64,000 bases of DNA from Leptolyngbya sp. SIOISBB (GCA_010671905.1 JAAHII010000001.1:1488001-1552000), one strand, 5' to 3'. Shown: positions 16,388 to 27,200, counted from the first letter of the stretch. Made by a program: numbers and translations. The notes: generated by a model not told the origin, from the letters alone.

Positions 16388-19201
16388 GTGAAACGCGCAA
16401 ACCTTCCTGACTTTGGTCGTCGCCCGCCGCTATTTTTGTTAGTGGCGATCGCCATGCTATTACTGCTGGCGCTGTCTGGCGCAATTGTTCATCTGCTGAC
16501 CGAGTCTTGGTGGTTTAGTGCCGTCGGTTATGACAACGTTTTTTGGACGCGCATCCGTTGGCAGGCGATCATCTGGAGCGCGACATTAATTGGATATGCC
16601 AGCTTTCTCTACGCCAATTATCGACTGGCGATGTGGCTAACGCGAGACTCGCCCTGGCGGCTGCTAGAACAGCGTAATCTGTCAGCCGTGGCAGAGTATT
16701 TGCCGCGTTATGTGGCGGCTGTCTTGATCAGTCTCTTGTCCCTGGATGCAGCGATGAATAGTGCCGCTGCTTGGGACGATATTCTGAAATTTTTGAATCC
16801 CAGCTTGTTTGAGCGCCTTGATCCGTTATTTCAAAAGGACATTAGCTTCTATATCTTTCGCCTGCCGATTTATGAAGGGTTGCAAGGGGCGATCGTTCAA
16901 CTGTTGATTTGGTCGATTGTGTTGGCCTTTGGGGTCTACGCGCTAAAGGGCGAAATCCGCCCCGAGCGGGGTTGGAAGTATTTCCTCACAGGAGAAGTCA
17001 AAAGCCATGTGTGTGTCTTGCTGTCAGCCTTGGCGATCGCCGTCGCCGCCGGTTTCTATTTTGGTCGCTATGACCTGCTCTTTTCCCCCGACGGCGTGGT
17101 GTTTGGGGCCGGTTATACCGACGTTCATGCCCGCCTACATGCCTATTGGACCATGGCCTTTGTGACCTTGGCGGTGGCCGCTCTCTTCATCATGTCGCTC
17201 TGGCGGAGTGGTTTTGTCTGGCCCACTGTGGGCATCGGGCTATATATGTTGACGCTGGTGTTGGTCGGTGGCCTGTATCCCTGGTTTCAGCAGCGCTTTC
17301 TCGTCGAACCGAATGAACTGACCCGTGAGCGCCCCTACATTGAGCACAGCATCGCCTTTACCAACGAAGCCTATGCCCTCGACCAAGTGGAGAGTGATTC
17401 CTTTCCGACCCCAGAATTGCTCGACCGTGACGGGCTCGATCGCAACAGTTTGACCGTTGATAACATTCGCCTGTGGGATCACCGCCCCCTACTCACCACC
17501 AATCAACAACTGCAAGAAATTAGGCCTTATTACCACTTTCAAGACGTCGATGTCGATCGCTACACCCTCAACGACGACTACCGTCAGGTGATGCTCTCAG
17601 CTCGTGAAATCGACTATTCTGGAGTGCCTGCCCAAGCCCAAACCTGGGTCAATCAAAGGCTGAAGTTTACCCACGGCTACGGCATCGTCATGAGTCCGGT
17701 CAATCGGGTAACGCCTGGGGGGTTACCCCAGTGGATGATCCAGAATGTGCCGCCGGAGGCCACTGTTGATTTAGAGATTGAGCAGCCCCGCATTTACTAC
17801 GGCGAGGTCACTGATTCCTACATCTTTACAGGGACGACCACCGAGGAGTTTGACTATCCCGAAGGCGATACCAACGCCCTATATCGCTATAGCGGTCTCG
17901 GCGGCGTGCCTCTCAATGCCTATTGGCGACGGCTGGCCTATGCCTATGACATGGGTAGCCTTAAAGTCTTAATTTCTAACTACATTACGGGTGATACTCG
18001 CATCCATTACCATCGCAATGTGCTGGAGCGAGCGCGGCAGATTGCCCCGTTTTTGACCTACGACAGCGATCCTTACATTGCCGTCATTGATGGCCGACTG
18101 AAATGGATTATTGATACTTATACGTCTAGTGATCGCTACCCCTATTCTGAACCGTTAAATCGCAGTAACGATATTGGTCCCCTACTCAACAATGACACCA
18201 TTGCTACCTTTGTCCAAAAAGGCAGCAACTATGTTCGCGATGCCGCTAAGGTCGTGATCGATGCCTACGACGGCTCACTAGAGTATTACGTCGTTGATGA
18301 AGCCGATCCGATTCTCGCGACCTATCGTCAGATTTTCCCAGATTTATTTAAGCCTGCGGCTGAGACGCCCCAAACAGTTAGGGAACACCTGCGCTATCCC
18401 CAAGACTTGTTTGCGCTGCAAGCCCAGATGTACCGCACTTACCACATGGCTGATGTTGAGGTGTTTTACAACCGCGAAGACGCCTGGCAATTTCCCAATC
18501 AAGTTTATGAAGGCGAGCAGGTACGCATGGAGCCTTACTACCTGATTATGAAACTGCCGGGAGAAACCACCGAAGAGTTCATGCAAATCTTGCCGTTTAC
18601 CCCGATCAATAAAGACAACATGGTGTCTTGGATGGCCGGTCGTTCCGACGGTGACAACTATGGCAAGTTGTTGCTGTATGAATTCCCCAAGCAGGAGGTG
18701 GTGTTTGGCCCCAGCCAAATCGAAGCGAGCATTGACCAAACCCCAGAAATTTCTGAGCAGTTAACGCTGTGGAGCCAACAAGGCTCACGAGTTATTCGCG
18801 GTGATTTGCTGGTGATTCCCATTGAGGAATCGCTGTTGTATGTAGAACCTGTGTACCTGCGAGCCGAAAACGGAGAGATCCCTGAGCTGCGCCGCGTCAT
18901 CGTGTCCCACGACGAAAAAATTGTCATGCGCGAAACGCTGGAGGAAGCGCTGAACGCCGTTTTTGGTGAAAGCACTGCCACGCCCGTGGCGCCGCCTGCA
19001 GCAACCCCAGAGGAGTCCGATGACGTGGAGGAAACAGCCAGCGCTCCCGCTCTACCTGCCGAGCAGGCCGATCGCATCCGTGATGCCTTGGAGGCCTATG
19101 AAGCAGGCCGACAAGCTCTGCAAGACGGTGACTGGGAAGCTTACGGTCAAGCCCAGCAAGAGTTAGAGAGTATCCTCAATGAACTTAACAACAGCAACTA
19201 A
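16388..19201 (+). CDS. UPF0182 family large membrane protein
   Basis: The 937 residues match UPF0182/COG1615, conserved in cyanobacteria, actinobacteria and some firmicutes and without a settled function. The first ~300 residues hold about seven hydrophobic segments. A large soluble domain follows with the phrases RPYIEHSIAFTNEAYALD, LNDDYRQVMLSAREIDY and YRTYHMADVEVFYNREDAW that are typical of the family. The C-terminal 70 residues are acidic and Ala/Glu-rich and likely coiled. The start is a GTG at 16388. It is close behind the lipase gene and may share its transcript. Confidence 0.93.
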   Translation: MKRANLPDFGRRPPLFLLVAIAMLLLLALSGAIVHLLTESWWFSAVGYDNVFWTRIRWQAIIWSATLIGYASFLYANYRLAMWLTRDSPWRLLEQRNLSAVAEYLPRYVAAVLISLLSLDAAMNSAAAWDDILKFLNPSLFERLDPLFQKDISFYIFRLPIYEGLQGAIVQLLIWSIVLAFGVYALKGEIRPERGWKYFLTGEVKSHVCVLLSALAIAVAAGFYFGRYDLLFSPDGVVFGAGYTDVHARLHAYWTMAFVTLAVAALFIMSLWRSGFVWPTVGIGLYMLTLVLVGGLYPWFQQRFLVEPNELTRERPYIEHSIAFTNEAYALDQVESDSFPTPELLDRDGLDRNSLTVDNIRLWDHRPLLTTNQQLQEIRPYYHFQDVDVDRYTLNDDYRQVMLSAREIDYSGVPAQAQTWVNQRLKFTHGYGIVMSPVNRVTPGGLPQWMIQNVPPEATVDLEIEQPRIYYGEVTDSYIFTGTTTEEFDYPEGDTNALYRYSGLGGVPLNAYWRRLAYAYDMGSLKVLISNYITGDTRIHYHRNVLERARQIAPFLTYDSDPYIAVIDGRLKWIIDTYTSSDRYPYSEPLNRSNDIGPLLNNDTIATFVQKGSNYVRDAAKVVIDAYDGSLEYYVVDEADPILATYRQIFPDLFKPAAETPQTVREHLRYPQDLFALQAQMYRTYHMADVEVFYNREDAWQFPNQVYEGEQVRMEPYYLIMKLPGETTEEFMQILPFTPINKDNMVSWMAGRSDGDNYGKLLLYEFPKQEVVFGPSQIEASIDQTPEISEQLTLWSQQGSRVIRGDLLVIPIEESLLYVEPVYLRAENGEIPELRRVIVSHDEKIVMRETLEEALNAVFGESTATPVAPPAATPEESDDVEETASAPALPAEQADRIRDALEAYEAGRQALQDGDWEAYGQAQQELESILNELNNSN

Positions 19202-19352
19202 GGGATAACTGAAAAGCTGCGTGACCGTTTGTTTTGAAGCAGCTAGCAGAATTGAACCTTAGCTCAACTCCCACTTTTGGCTAAACCTAATCTGCACTGT
19301 GAACAACTGGTTACACTGTCTGTAATTGCTGAGCTGTCAAAGTGAGACCGCT

Positions 19353-20045
19353 ATGGTTCCATCTCGGTCGATACCGTTACAGATACCCCCATTGGAGAAT
19401 GGCGATCGCCTCGGTAGAGATGAATTTGAACGCCGCTATCAGGCCATGCCCCACCTCAAGCAGGCGGAACTAATTGAAGGAGTTGTCTACATGCCTGCTG
19501 CCTTGCGTTTTAGAAGTCATGGCCAGCCGCATGGCAATCTCGTCACTTGTCTGGGCACTTACGCCGCCTTGACGCCCGGTGTCGCGATGGGTGATAACCC
19601 CACAGTTCGTCTGGACTTAGACAATGAGCTTCAGCCTGACGCCGTATTGTTGATTGAACCGCAGCAGGGTGGACAAACTCAGTTAAGTGAAGATGACTAC
19701 ATCGAAGGAGCCCCAGAATTGATCGCTGAGGTAGCGGCTAGTAGTGCTGCCATTGACCTTACTGATAAGAAATTGGCCTATCAGCGCAATGGTGTCAAAG
19801 AATATCTGGTCTGGCAGGTGTTTGATCAAAAATTAGATTGGTTTCACTGGCAAGAAAATCGGTATGTGTCACTCCCCATCGACCCAGATGGCATCATTCG
19901 GAGTCATGTATTCCCAGGGTTATGGTTAGCGATCGATGACTTGCTCAGAGGAGATATGGCCCAGGTGCTCACGATTTTGCAAACGGGCTTGGCCTCTAGC
20001 CAGCATACTACTTTCATAAATCAGCTAACAGCAGATTCGGAGTGA
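19353..20045 (+). CDS. Uma2 family endonuclease-like protein (DUF820)
   Basis: This 230-residue protein belongs to the Uma2/DUF820 group of PD-(D/E)XK-like proteins, greatly expanded in cyanobacteria. The segments ELIEGVVYMP, GDNPTVRLDLDNELQPDAVL, YIEGAPELIAEVAASSAA and DLTDKKLAYQRNGVKEYLVWQ carry the D-(E)xK pattern of the fold. A cellular substrate is not established for the family. The ATG at 19353 was preferred to a TTG at 19326. It stands alone with no partner. Confidence 0.9.
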   Translation: MVPSRSIPLQIPPLENGDRLGRDEFERRYQAMPHLKQAELIEGVVYMPAALRFRSHGQPHGNLVTCLGTYAALTPGVAMGDNPTVRLDLDNELQPDAVLLIEPQQGGQTQLSEDDYIEGAPELIAEVAASSAAIDLTDKKLAYQRNGVKEYLVWQVFDQKLDWFHWQENRYVSLPIDPDGIIRSHVFPGLWLAIDDLLRGDMAQVLTILQTGLASSQHTTFINQLTADSE

Positions 20046-20143
20046 GCGATCGCCGATTCTCCTGATGGTGAGCTCCACAACCCTGGGTTCTCCCTGCTCA
20101 TATATCTGGAGCTGACTCTAAACCCGAACCCAGTCAATGCCAA

Positions 20144-21151
20144 CTACTGACTTGTGACACCCTCAACCACCGTCGGCACAGGGCTATAGAGAAAAGTGAT
20201 AATGCGTTCAAACGTATTATCACCACCAATGTCAACAGCCATTCTCATCACATTGCCCTCATCGTCGTATTCGTAGATGACGATGTGATCGGCTATACCG
20301 TCTGCGTTGGCGTCATAGTCTGTTCTAGTTTCGTTGCCCTCATCGTCGTATTCGTAGGTAGTGATCCTATCCGTCGTACCATCCAAGCCAAAGTTGACGA
20401 TTTTAGTCAAATTGCCATCTGGGTCATATTCGTAGATAATCACGCCATCCACACTACCGTCATTGCCTGAGTCAATAACCTGTTTGATTTCATTGCCGTT
20501 GGCGTCATATTCAAACATCGTGCTGCTTTCGACAGTGCCATCGCCGTCAATATCAACAGCGCTTCTCGTCACGTTACCGTTGGCATCATATTCTTTGGTG
20601 GAGACACTATCTATGGTGCCATCTAGGTCGTAAAACGTATTTCGGGTCATGTTGCCATTAGCATCGTATTCGTAGAGAGCGATGTGGCTACTCTCAGTGT
20701 TTGACTCAAAGACACTTTTAATCGTATTGCCGTTGGCATCACGTTCGTAGGTAGTGACATGATCTTCAGTGCCATTGCCATCGGCATCCACAGCCCACCT
20801 GGTCAAGTTACCTTCAGCATCGTAGGCATAGGTGGCCATATAACCGACCGTGCCATCACTGCTAGTAATAATGGTTGTCTTAATTTCGTTGTTATTGGCG
20901 TCGTATTCTTTGGTGACGATGCGGTCTGTGATGCTATCACCGTTGGTATCTGAGGTGCTTTGAGTCAAATTACCATTGACATCATATTCATAAGTTGTTG
21001 TGCTATCTGCCGTCCCATCACCATCGGCATCGACGATAGTTTGAGCCAAGCGTACTCTAGAGGCTGGTTGTGCTGCATTTACTGGATTACCCTGCTCAGC
21101 AGCCGTCATGAAGACCGCCAGTCCAGTAGCTACCCCGTAAATCAGTTTCAT
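20144..21151 (-). CDS. Secreted repeat protein, ~11 tandem 27-residue YEYDxxGN/DxDGDG repeats
   Basis: This 335-residue protein begins with a probable signal peptide ending near VNAAQ. The rest is about eleven repeats of ~27 residues. Each joins a DxDGDGxxD-like acidic loop to a TYEYDANGN(L/E)T segment. The second part resembles the YD repeats of RHS-like proteins. The first resembles calcium-binding loops of thrombospondin type 3 or dockerin type. The combination suggests a calcium-stabilised extended beta structure outside the cytoplasm. The ATG at 21151 is preceded by AAAGGA. No partner or function is known. Confidence 0.8.
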   Translation of the reverse strand: MKLIYGVATGLAVFMTAAEQGNPVNAAQPASRVRLAQTIVDADGDGTADSTTTYEYDVNGNLTQSTSDTNGDSITDRIVTKEYDANNNEIKTTIITSSDGTVGYMATYAYDAEGNLTRWAVDADGNGTEDHVTTYERDANGNTIKSVFESNTESSHIALYEYDANGNMTRNTFYDLDGTIDSVSTKEYDANGNVTRSAVDIDGDGTVESSTMFEYDANGNEIKQVIDSGNDGSVDGVIIYEYDPDGNLTKIVNFGLDGTTDRITTYEYDDEGNETRTDYDANADGIADHIVIYEYDDEGNVMRMAVDIGGDNTFERIITFLYSPVPTVVEGVTSQ

Positions 21152-21359
21152 CCTGTTTCCTTTGCTATGGTTATCGCTCTGTTAGGTTACCCAGCGCTTA
21201 CTTATGGAGGCTGCTCGGGTAAGCAATAAGACCGGCACAACGGCAAGTTGACGACATCCACTCGGGATTTTTCCATTGATGCAGAATTTGTCACTGAAGT
21301 AAGCGATCGCCCACCACTACATTGAGCGATGGCGATCCAGACCCTTCTTGAGATGGCCC

Positions 21360-21479
21360 TTACGTAACGACCACGACTACGACCACCACCACTACAACAA
21401 TGAATAGGCAGCCAAACCAGGGTGGGGGTGGGTCGCCAATTTCTTTGTTGCCGCCAACACCACCACCGGAGGTAAACAT
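21360..21479 (-). CDS. 39-residue membrane microprotein with an 11-valine run
   Basis: A short frame starts at ATG 21479 with GCAGGA about nine bases upstream. It encodes a Gly-rich N-terminus (SGGGVGG), then GDPPPPWFG, then one hydrophobic segment CLFIVVV continuing to eleven consecutive valines and a final Thr. Valine codons vary between GTT, GTA, GTG and GTC, so the run is not simple triplet expansion and looks selected at protein level. It lies 208 bases upstream of the secreted repeat protein on the same strand and is divergent from the DUF362 gene. No family is recognised. Reading it as a single-pass membrane peptide is inference. Confidence 0.5.
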   Translation of the reverse strand: MFTSGGGVGGNKEIGDPPPPWFGCLFIVVVVVVVVVVVT

Positions 21480-21568
21480 GTCTGTGTTCCTGCTTGTCAG
21501 TCACATCCCTAAAGATGCGGCTCAAGACTAACGAATAAAAGCGGTCAGGGCAATCTTGGTCATGGACA

Positions 21569-22444
21569 ATGGTGCCATGGCAACCGGTTTGGATACCCTC
21601 GACACCCACCACCCTCGTGACGCTGTTGGAGTATCGTAAAGGGCCAACTGATTTTTCTGTTATGCCTGTAACCCCAATCGCCGCTGTCACGACGACGCCA
21701 ACCGCTGAGTTTGTTTACATCCCGCCACCAGCCGCTACCAATGCCTCATCCATTGTGGTCAAGCCCAACCTGGGGTATCCGGTGGGGCCACCCGCCACGG
21801 TGAGTATGACGGTATTGCGACAAGTGTTGACGGGTCTACGGCAGGCCAGCCCGAATGCGGAAATTCTCATTGTGGAGGGCATCTGCTCAAAGGTGCCATT
21901 TGCCGACGTTATGGGCAAATTGGGCGTCTACGACCTGCTGGATGAAGGGATGCAGCTCTTAGATGCCGACACGCTAGAGCTGGTGGAATATCCCAACCGA
22001 GCGGCGAATCCGGTCCGGTTTAAAACCCTGTGGGCACCGAAACTGTTGCAAACGGTGGACTGTCGGATTTCGGTCGGAGCGTTTAAGAAAACGACGCTGA
22101 AGGAGCGATCGCTGATCTCCGCTTCGCTCAAAAATCTCTATGGCCTCTTTCCTCGCGCTAAGTATAAGGCTCGCAGCACCCATTCTCGGGGACAGTTGCA
22201 TCGACCCTCGGTGCCAGAAATCTTGCAGGATGTCTATTTCTCCATCGGTCATCTATTTGATGGAGGCGTGGTGGATTGTGATCAAAAATTTATCAGCCGT
22301 GACTGGCGACCCGACGTCGGTCATGGGGTGCCGATTGGCCAGGTGATTTTTGGCGATGATTTGTTGGCTGTAGATGAGCGAGCTTGCGAAGTGGGGCAAG
22401 AAGCGCTCTCACCTTATCTGCATCCCATTCAGCAGCAGCGCTAA
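21569..22444 (+). CDS. DUF362 domain-containing protein
   Basis: The core IVVKPNLGYPVGPPATVSM, followed by ILIVEGICSKVPFADV and later ISVGAFKKTTLKERSLISASLKN, matches DUF362 proteins, which are common in cyanobacteria and lack an assigned reaction. The frame is 291 residues from the ATG at 21569; an ATG at 21662 (260 residues) is possible and neither has a clear Shine-Dalgarno. No iron-sulfur ferredoxin domain is fused, unlike some DUF362 proteins. A cytoplasmic location is likely. Confidence 0.8.
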   Translation: MVPWQPVWIPSTPTTLVTLLEYRKGPTDFSVMPVTPIAAVTTTPTAEFVYIPPPAATNASSIVVKPNLGYPVGPPATVSMTVLRQVLTGLRQASPNAEILIVEGICSKVPFADVMGKLGVYDLLDEGMQLLDADTLELVEYPNRAANPVRFKTLWAPKLLQTVDCRISVGAFKKTTLKERSLISASLKNLYGLFPRAKYKARSTHSRGQLHRPSVPEILQDVYFSIGHLFDGGVVDCDQKFISRDWRPDVGHGVPIGQVIFGDDLLAVDERACEVGQEALSPYLHPIQQQR

Positions 22445-22507
22445 GAATGTTGCAACGTAGAGACTAGAGGACGGAGGACAGAGTCGCCACCCGCTGAAAA
22501 CTCGGGC

Positions 22508-23284
22508 TTAGATCTCACCCACCACGATCGGCTCGCCTGCAGGCTCTAGCGGATCCGCCGTGCTGGCCTGAGTGACGAAAACCTCTTGAGCCTTGACCCC
22601 CTGTGGAATACTGTCGGTGGGATTTAAGGTGATAAACACTGAACCATTTTCGTCAGTCGTAAACTCCCCACAGAAGAAGAGCTCGCCATTGTCGAGGGTG
22701 AGCCACATGCGATAAATCTGATCTGGGGGTAATGGCGGCAAATCAGTGGCGGACACCACTACTTGCTCCCACTGACCGGGGGTAAACAACAACGTCCCTG
22801 CCGAATCGTTGCCCTGAAGTGATACCAGGCGACTTTGGGGTTGCTGCAAAATGGCGGCGACCTCGGGATTGCGATCGCCTTGAGCGAGGCTAAACTGCCG
22901 CCGGAGCCGAACGTTATCAAAAGCCAGCAAAATCAGTGCCGGAATTGACAAAGCCGCCACAATTTTGGTCCAAGACTTGGCCCGAGGAGCGCGGGAAACC
23001 GCGCTCTGAGTGACCGCATTGGCCTCGCTGATCTCACGAGTCGCGCTAGCCTCGTTGACCTCGTAGGCAGCCATGATTTGATCTTCTAAATGCGCGGGTG
23101 GCGTGACGACATCAAAGCCGTGAGGAATGAGTTGTAGACTAACTCGTAACGCGTCTACTTCTTTCCGCATGGCTGGATTCGTGCTCAGCAATTGCGCGAC
23201 CTGTGCTGCTTCCTCAGGTGTCAAGTCCCCCAAGACATATCCGGCGGCTAATGCTTGCTCTTCGTTTGATAGTGACTGTGTCAT
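22508..23284 (-). CDS. Anti-sigma factor, RskA type
   Basis: The 258-residue protein has a cytoplasmic N-terminal helical region (AAGYVLGDLTPEEAAQVAQLL, the zinc-less anti-sigma fold). One membrane segment near residue 108-122 (IVAALSIPALILLAF) separates it from an extracytoplasmic RskA-like domain with QVVVSATDLPPLPPDQIYRMWL and GSVFITL. Such proteins hold an ECF sigma factor until a signal triggers proteolysis. The start codon overlaps the stop of the sigma gene (ATGA), which is translational coupling of the pair. Confidence 0.92.
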   Translation of the reverse strand: MTQSLSNEEQALAAGYVLGDLTPEEAAQVAQLLSTNPAMRKEVDALRVSLQLIPHGFDVVTPPAHLEDQIMAAYEVNEASATREISEANAVTQSAVSRAPRAKSWTKIVAALSIPALILLAFDNVRLRRQFSLAQGDRNPEVAAILQQPQSRLVSLQGNDSAGTLLFTPGQWEQVVVSATDLPPLPPDQIYRMWLTLDNGELFFCGEFTTDENGSVFITLNPTDSIPQGVKAQEVFVTQASTADPLEPAGEPIVVGEI

Positions 23285-23862
23285 GTTGTTTCCACTCGCT
23301 CGACCGCGCCGTTTAGCAGTCGTCGTAGGGTGATCAGTCCCTGACGAGCATTCGTCTTTACTGTACCCAATGGTAAATCGAGCTGCTGTGCAATATTCGA
23401 CTGGCTCACACCCTGATAAAAGTTCATTTCCAGAATTCGCCGTTGTTGATCTGGCAGTTCAGCCATTACCCGTTTAAGGGCTTGCTGTTGCTCTTCTAAG
23501 GAGGCATTTTCGAGCGGGGTCGAGGCGGTCAACTCAGGAGGGGGCATCGCTTGGAGTTTTTCGAGCGATCGCTGCTGGCTGCCTCGATGCTTGATCCGGT
23601 TCAAAGCCCGACTCCGAGTGATCACACACAGGTAGGTACTGAGGGCCGCCCGGTTGGGGTCAAATTTTTCTTGTTTCCAAAAGTTTAAAAACACATCTTG
23701 AGTCAAATCTTCTGCTTCACTAGTGCTGTTCAGCATTTTGAGGGCAATAGTGTAAACCAAACTGCTGTAACGCTGATATAACAGCCTAAGCGCATCTTGA
23801 TGGCCACTTCTTAAGCGCTCAATGAGCTCAGCATCGGAAGCATTTTCAGTAAAACGAGCCAT
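23281..23862 (-). CDS. ECF-type sigma-70 factor
   Basis: This 193-residue protein has region 2 (LLYQRYSSLVYTIALKML, then AEDLTQDVFLNFWKQ) and region 4 (ELPDQQRRILEMNFYQGVSQSNIAQQLDLPLGTVKTNARQG split across helix-turn-helix). It belongs to the SigK-like ECF sigma group. It is followed with a 4-base overlap by its RskA-type anti-sigma factor. Regulon and inducing signal are not visible here. Confidence 0.94.
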   Translation of the reverse strand: MARFTENASDAELIERLRSGHQDALRLLYQRYSSLVYTIALKMLNSTSEAEDLTQDVFLNFWKQEKFDPNRAALSTYLCVITRSRALNRIKHRGSQQRSLEKLQAMPPPELTASTPLENASLEEQQQALKRVMAELPDQQRRILEMNFYQGVSQSNIAQQLDLPLGTVKTNARQGLITLRRLLNGAVERVETT

Positions 23863-23969
23863 GGGTCATGAGAAATAACAGGTCGCTGCACCAACACATC
23901 CATACCTGAGAGTACTACGCGGCCCCACTAAGTCAAATTGACGGTTTCAGACTTCTGGACAAAAGCTTG

Positions 23970-24076
23970 ATATAGCAGAATGCGGCATGCGGAGGTCGGA
24001 ATGCGGAGGTCGGAATGCTTGCCAGAAGCTGGTTTCAATAATCCAGGTCGACCTGATCAAATTGCGGCTTGCTATC
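23970..24076 (-). repeat. Dispersed repeat family C, copy 1
   Basis: About 107 bases match, in reverse complement, the stretch at 28665-28771. Shared parts are ATAGCAAGCCGC(A/G)(A/G)TTTGATCAGG and the terminal run of CGCATTCCGACCTC units ending in GCATTCTGC. This copy holds two tandem 14-base GGAGGTCGGAATGC units. The repeat does not code for protein and lies between the sigma gene and the 3' end of the RTX gene. Confidence 0.7.
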
Positions 24077-24231
24077 GCTGCTTTTGGTAAAAGTTGAATC
24101 CCCCGCCCTCAAGATTTGGGAACCCCAGAGGCGATCGGATTCAACCTCATAAGTGCTGCTTGTCTTACCCAGAAATGAGTAGGGGAGCCTTAGCCCAACA
24201 GGCCCCCCATATTCATAATCGGTTTAGCCAA

Positions 24232-27200
24232 TTAGGCTTGCAGGGTAAAACTCTCGGCATCGAGCGTAGGGGCGCCTTCAATTGTGGCAATCTGAGCGCC
24301 ATTGCCAAAGCCACCTTCACTACCGTTGGGGTTGTAATAAAGTGCCCCGGTAGTCGCGCCATAAACAATTTTGGCAGTGCTCAGCGCGGCCTCTTCAGCG
24401 CTGTTAACCACCGCAAATTCGTCAGCGGCCAGGGTGCCATCACCCATGTTGGTCAGCGCCGCAAAGAGGTTGGTATCAAGCAAGATACTGTCTTCGGCAC
24501 CAAAGTTTTGGATTACGTTAGTGCCTTGCGCTCCTGGCAGTTGGCCAACAGCAAAGGCAAAGAAGTCGATGCCATCACCACCGATGAGGATGTCGTTACC
24601 CCCGCCACCAATGAGCAGGTCAGCACCGTCGCCGCCGATAAGGATGTCATCGCCATCACCACCGATGAGGATGTCATCGCCATCGCCACCATCGGCAACA
24701 ATCGGCGTAGAGGTACCGCTGGCATTCAGGAAATCGTTGCCGTCGCCACCGGAAAATACGACTGACTCTACTGTGCTGCCAGTTAAATCACCGACAGTGA
24801 AGGAGTCGTTGCCGCCTTGACCGTTGATTTCAAATTGCTCAATCTCTTCATTGGTCAAGGTAAACAGCCCCAGATTCAGCCGGTTAAAAATGGCTTGACC
24901 ATCTACTGCTCTCAGGTCGAACTCATCGCCCGCGCCATCGGCCCCGTTGACCTGAGTGACATCGAAGCCTTCACCACCGTTGATGAAGTCACTACCGTCA
25001 CCGTTGTTCCAGATGAAGCGGTCATCTCCTTCTTCTAAGTAAGCGATGTCGTTGCCGCGCTGACCGACGACAATATCGTTGCCCGCTCCGGCAAAAAAGG
25101 CATCCACGGCAGAACCACCCAAGAGCAGGTCGTCGCCGTCGCCACCAAAGGCTTCAATAGCCGTTGAACTTTCTCTCGCATCGAGGACATCGTTGCCGTC
25201 ACCACCCGAGAACACGACTTTTTCGACGGTGCTGCCAGTTAGGTCACCGACGGTAAGGGAATCATCGCCCCCTTGGCCATTGATTTCGAACTGCTCGATT
25301 TCCTCATTGGTCAGGGTAAATAAGCCTAGGTTCAGACGGTTGAAGATGGCCTGTCCGTCCACTGCCGCGAGATCGAACTCATCGCCAGCGCCGTCAGCAC
25401 CGTTGACCTGAGTGACATCGAAGCCTTCACCACCGTTGATGAAGTCGCTACCGTCGCCGTTGTTCCAGATAAAGCGGTCATCACCCGCTTCGAGATAGGC
25501 AATGTCGTTGCCGCGCTGACCAACGACAATATCGTTGCCCGCCCCGGCAAAAAAGGTATCTACGGCAGAACCGCCCAAGAGCAGGTCGTCGCCGTCGCCA
25601 CCAAAGGCTTCAATAGCAGTTGAACTTTCTCTCGCATCGAGGACATCGTTGCCGTCGCCACCGGAGAACACGACTTTCTCGACGGTGCTGCCGGTTAAGT
25701 CGCCCACGGTTAAAGAATCATCGCCTCCTTGACCATTAATTTCAAATTGCTCAATCTCCTCATTTGTCAAGGTAAAGAGTCCCAGATTCAGCCGGTTAAA
25801 AATGGCTTGACCATCTACTGCTCTCAGGTCGAACTCATCGCCCGCGCCATCGGCCCCGTTGACCTGAGTGACATCGAAGCCTTCACCACCGTTGATGAAG
25901 TCACTACCGTCACCGTTGTTCCAGATGAAGCGATCATCTCCTTCTTCTAAGTAAGCGATGTCGTTGCCGCGCTGACCAACGACAATATCGTTGCCCGCCC
26001 CGGCAAAAAAGGTATCTACGGCAGAACCGCCCAAGAGCAGGTCGTCGCCGTCGCCACCAAAGGCTTCAATAGCAGTTGAACTTTCTCTCGCATCGAGGAC
26101 ATCGTTACCGTCCCCCCCCGAAAAGACAACCTTTTCCACAGTGCTGCCGGTCAAGTCGCCGACGGTGAGGGAATCGTCACCACCCTGCCCGTTAATTTCA
26201 AACTGCTCGATTTCTTCATTCGTCAGAGTGAAAAGCCCCAGATTGAGGCGATTGAAGATGGCCTGACCATCTACTGCTCTCAGGTCGAACTCATCGCCCG
26301 CGCCATCGGCCCCGTTGACCTGAGTGACATCGAAACCTTCACCACCGTTGATGAAGTCGCTGCCGTCACCGTTGTTCCAAATGAAACGGTCATGCCCAGC
26401 TTCGAGGTAAGCAATATCGTTACCCCGTTGGCCGACTACCGTGTCATCGCCCGTCCCGGCAAAAAAGGTATCCACGGCAGAACCACCCAGCAGAAGGTCA
26501 TGGCCGTCACCGCCGAAGGCTTCAATAGCAGTTGAACTTTCTCTTGCATCGAGGGTATCGTTGCCGTCACCGCCGGAGAACACCACTTTTTCTACCGTGC
26601 TGCCGGTCAGGTCACCTACGGTTAGCGAGTCATCGCCGCCTTGACCATTAATTTCAAACTGTTCAATCTTCTCGTTGGTCAGGGTGAATAAGCCCAAATT
26701 GAGACGATTGAAGATGGCCTGTCCATCTACCGCCGCCAAGTCGAACTCATCGCCTGCGCCATCGGCCCCGTTGACCTCAGTGACATCAAAGCCCCGGCCA
26801 CCGTTGATGAAGTCGCTGCCGTCGCCGTTGTTCCAGATGAAGCGATCGTGTCCCGAGCCCAAGTAGGCAGTGTCGTTGCCGCGCTGACCCACGACAACAT
26901 CGTTGCCCGCTCCAGCCCTAAACTTATCGACGGCAGAGCCGCCCAATAGCAGATCGTCGCCGTCACCGCCGAAGGCTTTGATCGACGTGCTGCTAGCGGT
27001 GGCATCGAGGGTGTCGTTGCCATCGCCACCGGAGAACACGACCTTTTTGACGGCACTGCCAGTTAGATCGCCGACGGTGAGGGAATCATCTCCCCCGAGA
27101 CCGTTGATCTCAAATTTTTCAATCTTTTCATTGGTCAGGGTGAACTGTCCCAAATTGAGCCGGTTGAAGATGGCTTGACCATCCACTGCGGCCAAATCAA

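Noticed and set aside
21202-21690. 162-codon minus-strand frame overlapping the DUF362 gene
   Set aside because: It overlaps a recognised gene on the other strand, has no ribosome-binding site and is low-complexity; the 39-residue frame within it has better support.
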